NCBI RefSeq assembly: GCF_037038585.1
Contig: NC_092525.1
Location: 25,564,867 to 25,628,866, forward strand
DNA length: 64,000 nucleotides
From: Patagioenas fasciata
Lineage: Eukaryota; Chordata; Aves; Columbiformes; Columbidae
Direction of reading: 5' to 3'
Part shown: one piece after another, positions 58,201 to 64,000 of the stretch
Numbering within the stretch: position 1 is the stretch's first letter
Layout of the letters: the number at the start of each line of letters is the position of its first letter
Translations under genes and position numbers: made by a program
The notes under the pieces: model-generated
Database searches by the model: none
Told to the model about the DNA's origin: nothing
The model's input: only the letters and a program-made list of their open reading frames with translations

Positions 58201-61200
58201 TTTTCAGTAGCTATCATCTAAAGCTTTAATTATTATCATTATCAAAGAAACAAACTTAAATTTTCCTTCTAAAGCAACAAAGGGCTTCTCCTGCCAGATG
58301 AAAGAAAAAGTGAGGGAAAGAGGTAGATCTAGGAAGAAGGAGACCTCATGAGTTTGGTTTCTTGCTTCTAGTGGTTCCAGAAAACTGGGAAGGTAGGGAC
58401 ACCAGGCTTTGAAAGGGAATGCTCCCTTGACTGATGCCACTCCGTACACTTCTCCCACTTCCATGCACCGTTTCCCATGAACCTGGCCTACTCAAAACAG
58501 GCAATGACGCAATGATTGTTCTACAGTCAATGCCTTCTACAGGCAACATCCTGCTCTGCTATTCAGAAAGGCAGTCCCTGCAGGTATCTGACCTCTGGTG
58601 TCTATTAGATAAGGGCAGTCTCATCTATGTCTGTGCTTTTGAGATGCCCAACTCTGTTGTTTCACTAGGAAGTAACTGGAAGAAAAAAGAAGAAAAAGAA
58701 AAAAAAAAAAGAAAAATCAGGAATAGAAAAGTTTTGAATGTTTACAGGAAATAAAGGAACTTCGGCTGGAGCTTGAGCTCCGTGCTACACTCATTTGCAC
58801 CAGCATAAAGCCCTTTTGAAGAACTGAGCTTAAATTTATCATTGCATCTTTTCTCACATCAGAAATGACAGTGATAACTGTTCCAGTTGTCAGAGAAGAG
58901 ATTATAAATCTGCCTCACTAAAATAGTGTGTCTCTAAGCCTATATAACTTCAAATTATTGCCATAATTATTCATGACTATATTTTAGCATAGAATCAAGT
59001 AAGCATATATATAAGCATGTAAACCTTTCTATTTCAGATTAGTGACACAACAACGCTAAGAAGCTTTAACAGAGCATTTATATTTCCTACATAAAAAGAA
59101 GAAATTGTATGCAAATCCAAAACCATACCTGTACATTCAATCTCTGGTGACCATTTTCCAGAGACACAAGTAGCCTGTTTAATGCTTTTGTCAGATGATT
59201 TACATACATAATGTATAACTCTAAGGAATTTAGCCTGCTTTTTCAGCTTGGCAAGACGACCATAGAGTATTAGGTCAACATTTGCTGGAAGTTCACACCG
59301 AGGAGACGGATCTGAAAAAAAAGAAAAAAAAAAAAAAAAAGCTAAAAAATGGATTTAGGTCAGGTAACATGTACATGCAGAGTCACTGATGAAGAGGTCT
59401 TCAATTTCCTAATGTATGTCCAAGTGGTTTTTTCGTTTACTGTAGTTTGAAGTAACTCATGAGATTCATAGACCACAGAATGATTTTTTTCCCCCCACTA
59501 TCTAAAACAGACATTGTTTGCACTCACAAAGCAATTATTTTTAATTTGACAGGATCCCTTTTGCTGTATGCAGTAAATATTATAAAAAAGAACCATTTCT
59601 TTCTTCCATAAACCTATAAAAGGTAGTAAGATGAGCAAGAAAATAAACTTTCTTTTGCTTGTAGAAACAGGAGCATAAAGGAAGTACTACTGAACACCAA
59701 ACATGTACCAGGTATCATTCTCCTGTGGAAGTACATCCAAGTCATAACCAGGTCTTGTGTCCCTGACTGGTGACTCTGAGAGACAGAACACAAGCTACTT
59801 CTGAAAGCTGAGCAGACTGTGTTTTGTGCCAGACTCAATCCTCAATATAATTCTAAGTGAAGGTACAGTCTCTCAAATCACTGATGAGTACAAAAACATT
59901 TCTGAAGAAACAGGCAACCAAGAATTAGCTATATCATAACCTGTGTTCTCTTAAGTGAAGTTCTGGAATAATTTTTCCCAGACAACACTCTTTCTTGTCC
60001 ACTATCTCTTTTTTCTTCAATTATTGACTTCAATGTAATTTTTTCCTTTTTCTTCGGAAAAGGCTTTGTTGTAGATCTTTTTAAAAGACATTAATTCAAT
60101 TTATGGATTGCAAAACTAAATGAGAAGATGAGAAAAAAGAGAAAACTACTGATGAGAAATGGAAAGGACTAATCCACATGAAATAGTGAGGATGGGATAA
60201 TACTAATACTATACTATAATACTAATAATACTAATATTGCTTTTATTATTAGCCACAGTGTGCTAGGCTTATTCCCAGCAGGATTTTTAAAAAGCCAAAT
60301 AGCATACAGAGACATAAACCCAGAAGTAATTAAAGCAACAGGCACACTACTTTATTGCAGGTATGTCCCAAGGCTTCTGAAGGGACAAGGGACACTGGAA
60401 AATGGATAAAAGCCACTATACACCAAAGATGTATCCCCATACTTTATTCTACCCACTGTGCAACTGTCCTTTTCTTTCCCCAAACCTACTCAGAACATTT
60501 ACAAAGCTGTAGGTGTAGAGTCTGTCCAGGATGAAGGACATGTTCACGTTTAAAAGAGGAATAAGTAAAAATAACTTAGTTAATATGCGTGAAACTTAGT
60601 ATCTCTGCCTACATATTGTCCTGGTTTGATTGTTGAAGTCCTTGAAATTTTGAGCGGAACTATGTTACACTCTTATTTGAAGTATTATGGAAATAGATTA
60701 CCAGCACAAAGAGGTAAAGGCTTCCATTCTCCACTACGACATTTTATTCTCATAGTGTTAGAATGGCCAGAGCCCTGTTTACATCCACAAATTACTTCAT
60801 CACCATGTGAAAACTGGGTCTGGTCTTCCTGCTGAAGAACAACGTTTGGAATAGAGGAAGGTGATCCACATGGCGTTTTGTCTTCTGTTGAAAAAGAGAA
60901 GTATTCCACAATAATACTGGAGTCATATATGAATAGCTGAAAGAACTTAAATAAAAGTAACTATATGTGCATTTGGTGAGTCAAAAGACCAGCTTAGACC
61001 TGGATCTGATGACAACTGGTTTTAGGGGTAACACAAAGACAAAGAACAAGTATCTAACATATTTAACACACACTTAATATATCTAATTCAGAAGTTGTAG
61101 ACAAGTGTAAAAAGGGCAAACCTAAAAATTGCCCCAAGCAGATCCTGTAAGGAGAAGAGGAAATCATCATCATCAATATCTTATTCCTCCCAGTCAATTA

Positions 61201-63686
61201 TTTGAGGTATTGATAAGGTGCAGCAGCTTCCCTCCAAAACACCAGAGACTGAAGCCATTGACTTTAGGATCCAAAGAGACAGTGGAAGGGTGAGAATAAC
61301 ACCGGAAAAAGTGGTAAGAGAAAGTCTGTGTATAACAATTGTAATTATATATTATAAATGATTTGTATTATTTAGATATTCTGTGCATTTATGTACTTAT
61401 GATTATTATTTATATATTACATATTAATTTTCTTTCTCTTTCTATAATAATTTGATTTGGACCCACAAAAACTGTGGCTGGATTGTTGAGATTTTAATTA
61501 TACTACTAATAAAGTTTGGGCTTTACAAATAGCGTCTGGTTACTTTTAATCTGTAAAATGATTTTGAACATAACATGTTCTACCTGCAAATATGAAATTG
61601 TGAAAACAGCTGTGAAGTATTAGCCTACAGAGAATTATAGACTTCTCAAAAACAAGAGTTATATAGGTTACCAATGCAAGAGGGAGGAGATGACCATTGT
61701 CCATCAACACATTCTATTTCCTTTGATCCAACCAATTTGAAGTCGACATTGCATTCATATTGCTTTCTATCCCCATGCCGATACCATTCCACAGAGCCAT
61801 CAGCGATACTTCCATTGGTAATCTCAGGTGGAGGTCCACAGCCTCTGGCATTCACTGAAATCAAGAGATCACGTTTATACTCTGAACTCAGTCCTTTTAG
61901 CACAGTTATTTGTTAAGTGCAACACAAAAGAAATCAAATTTGTTGTTTAAAGGTAAGAAATATCCGTAGAACAGGTTATACAGGTCATTGGTTTATTGCC
62001 TTTGAATATCTGGATTCTCGTTGGCCTGGAAGTCACAAACAGATATGTATGGCACTGGTTCACTCTAATCTCTTACCTCCATGCACTGTCAATTTCCTGC
62101 TATGATAAAAGAAGTGTGTTATAAAACCAACCCAGTTTTAAGAGAAAAAAAATGTTACATAGATGAAAAGTTCAATATTCTTTCTTTTTTTTTTTTAAGG
62201 TGAAAATTCTGCAATAATAACTTGTGTTATAAAAATCAACCAGCACGTGATATGTACTGTATATTAAAGAAATTAACTTCTGATGTAGTGAATGAAACTT
62301 CTGTTAAGGGAGCTTAAAATGTTCCTGAGCTAAAGAGCCAACTATATGAAATATACCTGGTTTGAAATGTAAAAGAGAATGAGCAAAAAGAAGGATAAGA
62401 TCACAGAAGTCAACAAGAAAACTGTGGGGAGGTAAGGTAAGGAATACGAGATCCCTTCATCCTCTTGAGCTGTGTCATGAAAGGGCATAGCACCAGTAAA
62501 ATAAACTCTTTTCAGATGCCAATAAATTGTGCTCTGTCCTTAAAAAGGTGAGAAGAATAGAGGCAAGTAGCTTCCCTTCTGCGTGAGTTTGTTCATCCTA
62601 CCAGATGAAGCTGAGGAATATCACTGAATTTCTTTTGCTTGAGTCCAGCTCTGTGTCATCTCCAATTTTATTTATTCCCCACCCATAATATCAAGTGATC
62701 ATAAAAAGGAACATAGAGTACAGTATCTGCCGGGTGTCAACATTAGGCAGTAGCAAACCTAGGACATTTACAATACAGTAAGAGAGGAATTACATTAATC
62801 TCTCCTGGCTGTCATCTTGCAAATTATTTATGCCTTTTTGAATAATAAATAGTTTCCATATGTTATAGTCAATAACCTGAGTGAAATTTTGCACAAGCCA
62901 TTTAGCAGCTCACTTTCAGTTATTTGCAGAACTCCAATGGGCATAATTAAAGCTAAGAAGAGGTTCAACACTGTAAGTTCAACTGTTCAGAACCTTTCAC
63001 ATAAAATAGCAAAACACTATGAAATCATGCAAAGAGGGCCAGTTTCTGCCCTTCTATGGATGAAGACTGGATAATTTTTCTTGGGAGCAGGACTGGCTTA
63101 TAGAAGGTGCCCACGGAAGTCTTCAGGACCGAGGCATTTTCATATGTTTCTACTACAATAAAGCTAAAAAAAGAGTTACCTTTACATACTGGTGGGGATG
63201 GAAACCATCCAAAGTAATAGCACTGAGTAGAGGCAGGTCCCACTCTCACATAACTGTTTGCACAGGTAAATTTCACAACATCTCCATTGCGGTATTTACC
63301 CTTCTTGGGAGAAAAATCTCCATTGGGCAATGTCAGCATGTTACATTCTATTGCTACAAAGAGAAAATATTTTAACATCAAGTGTACACTCTTATAAAGT
63401 ACATGAAATACTAATGATCAGAAGAAAACTAAAGAAAGCCTTAAAGAAAAAGCTTCACAAAGTGTATACAGAGTTAACACTGATTAGTAAACACAACAAT
63501 ATTCACCAAAGCACTGGGGTGTTGGACTCCACTCGCCATTTATGTCACACCTCGAGGTACCAATTGGCATATTATCTGCAGTTTGATATCCCTCCAAACA
63601 TGCATACTCAATTGTGTCTTCAGGTATGAAATTAGTTCTATTTGCATGGTAATTCAAAATGTCCAAATGAGGTGTTTGACATGATT
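52118..63686 (-). CDS. CFH-like gene in inverted orientation, 3' half (exons 11-24 equivalents)
   Basis: A second factor H coding unit on the minus strand, tail to tail with CFH. Fourteen exons corresponding to CFH exons 11-24 are visible; any 5' half is beyond 64000. All exons but one keep open frames, phase-1 boundaries and GT/AG sites. By eye about ten amino-acid differences and at least three silent ones separate the copies over SCR9-SCR20 and the SCR21 remnant. Exon 23 is broken by a 171-bp deletion, so the encoded protein probably ends after SCR20. It could be a full duplicate, a factor-H-related gene with few SCRs, or a partial copy; the window cannot decide. Confidence 0.85.
52520..52720 (-). 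CDS. Inverted copy, exon 22 equivalent: SCR20
   Basis: 201 bp, open, with conserved splice sites. Differs from CFH SCR20 by Ala to Val after CT, a silent GAA/GAG, and Met to Leu (EGLLEYPRC). The basic surface-recognition residues are unchanged. The preceding intron retains the GC-rich signal-like frame (53118-53321). Confidence 0.92.
53425..53607 (-). CDS. Inverted copy, exon 21 equivalent: SCR19
   Basis: 183 bp, protein sequence identical to CFH SCR19 ([18 protein letters not shown]). Acceptor and donor conserved. Confidence 0.94.
   Translation of the reverse strand: MKGGSVAHLQLLKMETFFPSPCKNIPKVQLWNTNAQVSISWKDLSISRALMGSGQVPRFA
54272..54448 (-). CDS. Inverted copy, exon 20 equivalent: SCR18
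   Basis: 177 bp, protein identical to CFH SCR18 ([24 protein letters not shown]). Splice sites conserved. Confidence 0.94.
54583..54759 (-). CDS. Inverted copy, exon 19 equivalent: SCR17
   Basis: 177 bp, open and spliceable. Reads PNAYIASTQREGYLPG where CFH has [16 protein letters not shown], two replacements four codons apart. All four cysteines kept. Confidence 0.92.
55428..55604 (-). CDS. Inverted copy, exon 18 equivalent: SCR16
   Basis: 177 bp, protein identical to CFH SCR16 ([16 protein letters not shown]). Splice sites conserved. Confidence 0.93.
56222..56428 (-). CDS. Inverted copy, exon 17 equivalent: SCR15
   Basis: 207 bp. Shares the missing second framework cysteine and the extra PVDC cysteine with CFH SCR15. 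Differs by Asn to His (MENQHLKIK) and one silent change in the RPC proline codon. Confidence 0.9.
57924..58103 (-). CDS. Inverted copy, exon 16 equivalent: SCR14
   Basis: 180 bp, protein identical to CFH SCR14 ([14 protein letters not shown]). Splice sites conserved. Confidence 0.94.
59129..59311 (-). CDS. Inverted copy, exon 15 equivalent: SCR13
   Basis: 183 bp, open. Reads LILYGRLAKLKKQAK where CFH has [15 protein letters not shown] (Asn to Tyr, Pro to Leu), plus one silent Val codon change. Four cysteines kept. Confidence 0.92.
60702..60884 (-). CDS. Inverted copy, exon 14 equivalent: SCR12
   Basis: 183 bp, protein identical to CFH SCR12, including the unusual [10 protein letters not shown] segment. 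Splice sites conserved. Confidence 0.93.
61672..61854 (-). CDS. Inverted copy, exon 13 equivalent: SCR11
   Basis: 183 bp, open. Reads PPPEITNGSIADG where CFH has [13 protein letters not shown] (GCC to ACC). The glycosylation sequon NGS is kept. Confidence 0.94.
63180..63353 (-). CDS. Inverted copy, exon 12 equivalent: SCR10
   Basis: 174 bp, protein identical to CFH SCR10 ([19 protein letters not shown]). The 153-bp intron to exon 11 is also conserved. Confidence 0.94.
63507..63686 (-). CDS. Inverted copy, exon 11 equivalent: SCR9
   Basis: 180 bp, protein identical to CFH SCR9 ([17 protein letters not shown]). This is the outermost exon of the copy inside the window; the acceptor is intact, so the transcript should continue to an exon 10 equivalent beyond 64000. 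Confidence 0.93.
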
Positions 63687-64000
63687 CTGTAGAATAAAAC
63701 AAAGTTAGAGCATTTTGTGATCCAGAACCATTTTCCTCTGGAACCATCATTTCTGTAGGTGCTTTAGTATGTGCTAGTCTATTGATCTACTCAGTATTTT
63801 TGAAATATCAAAAATTCTGCATTGCCAGAATATGAATGAAGACCATCATATGTAGCATATGAATATTATATCTATTGCATTATTCTTCAGAAACGTTTAT
63901 AGAGCTAATATCTAGCATAAATGTTTCTCCCTCAGATTTCATTCCTTTCCTTATACTACATATTATTATTATTAGTGTCACAGCAAACAGTTTGTACCCC
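63687..64000 (-). other. Inverted copy, intron 10 equivalent (cut by window edge)
   Basis: Matches CFH intron 10 in reverse complement down to about 30275 of the left arm. The 24-bp minisatellite would lie just outside the window. Confidence 0.9.

Larger units (their letters stand above)
51486..64000 (-). repeat. Right arm of large inverted repeat (continues past window)
   Basis: Reverse complement of the left arm. From about 51945 outward the two are nearly identical, and exons and introns correspond base for base with few indels. From about 51486 to 51860 they align only with frequent substitutions and small indels. The arm runs off the right edge of the window within the mate of CFH intron 10. 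Confidence 0.97.

Noticed and set aside
30275-64000. The whole inverted repeat as a pure assembly artefact
   Set aside because: Not fully excluded, but less likely: the inner ends of the two arms are independently diverged, the spacer is non-homologous, and the right arm carries a private deletion and its own substitutions.

Overview
The window looks like avian nuclear DNA. It has CR1 LINE 3' ends bearing the typical ATCACAGAAT termini, short introns, and conserved linkage of KCNT2 with complement factor H. I cannot name the species from sequence alone.

Layout. (1) 1-1960: first coding exon of KCNT2 on the minus strand (1100-1194), inside a strong CpG island (about 775-1950). (2) 1961-11299: about 9.3 kb of intergenic DNA with no recognised gene. 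(3) 11300-42640: a complete CFH gene on the plus strand with a TATA box, a signal-peptide exon and 24 coding exons. All splice junctions are phase 1 except the one inside SCR2. The exons sum to 3951 bp (1316 codons plus stop) and encode 21 sushi/CCP domains. Exons 2-22 line up one for one with human SCR1-SCR20; exon 23 adds an extra C-terminal SCR21. An ATTAAA polyadenylation signal follows. (4) About 42970-51486: a spacer holding a hAT/ZBED-like relic, an almost full-length but decayed Hsmar1-type mariner, and an old CR1-like fragment. (5) 51486-64000: an inverted copy of the 3' half of CFH on the minus strand (exons 11-24 visible, the rest beyond the right edge), giving a tail-to-tail arrangement.

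The main result is this large inverted repeat, with arms of at least 12 kb around an 8.5 kb spacer. Across about 11.4 kb the arms differ by a net length of only 11 bp, apart from one 171-bp deletion, and have few substitutions. The innermost 450 bp of both arms are clearly more diverged, by eye roughly 15 percent or more. That step is expected if an older inverted duplication has been homogenised by arm-to-arm gene conversion. The minus-strand copy keeps open reading frames and splice sites in every visible exon except exon 23, where the deletion removes half of SCR21 and its splice donor. It therefore probably encodes a factor-H-like protein ending at SCR20.

Function. CFH is the main soluble regulator of the alternative complement pathway. 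SCR1-4 act as factor I cofactor and decay accelerator, SCR6-8 and SCR19-20 bind host surfaces. A second, near-identical C-terminal half with an altered end is the kind of arrangement from which factor-H-related competitors arise. KCNT2 is a neighbour by conserved synteny and has no functional link.
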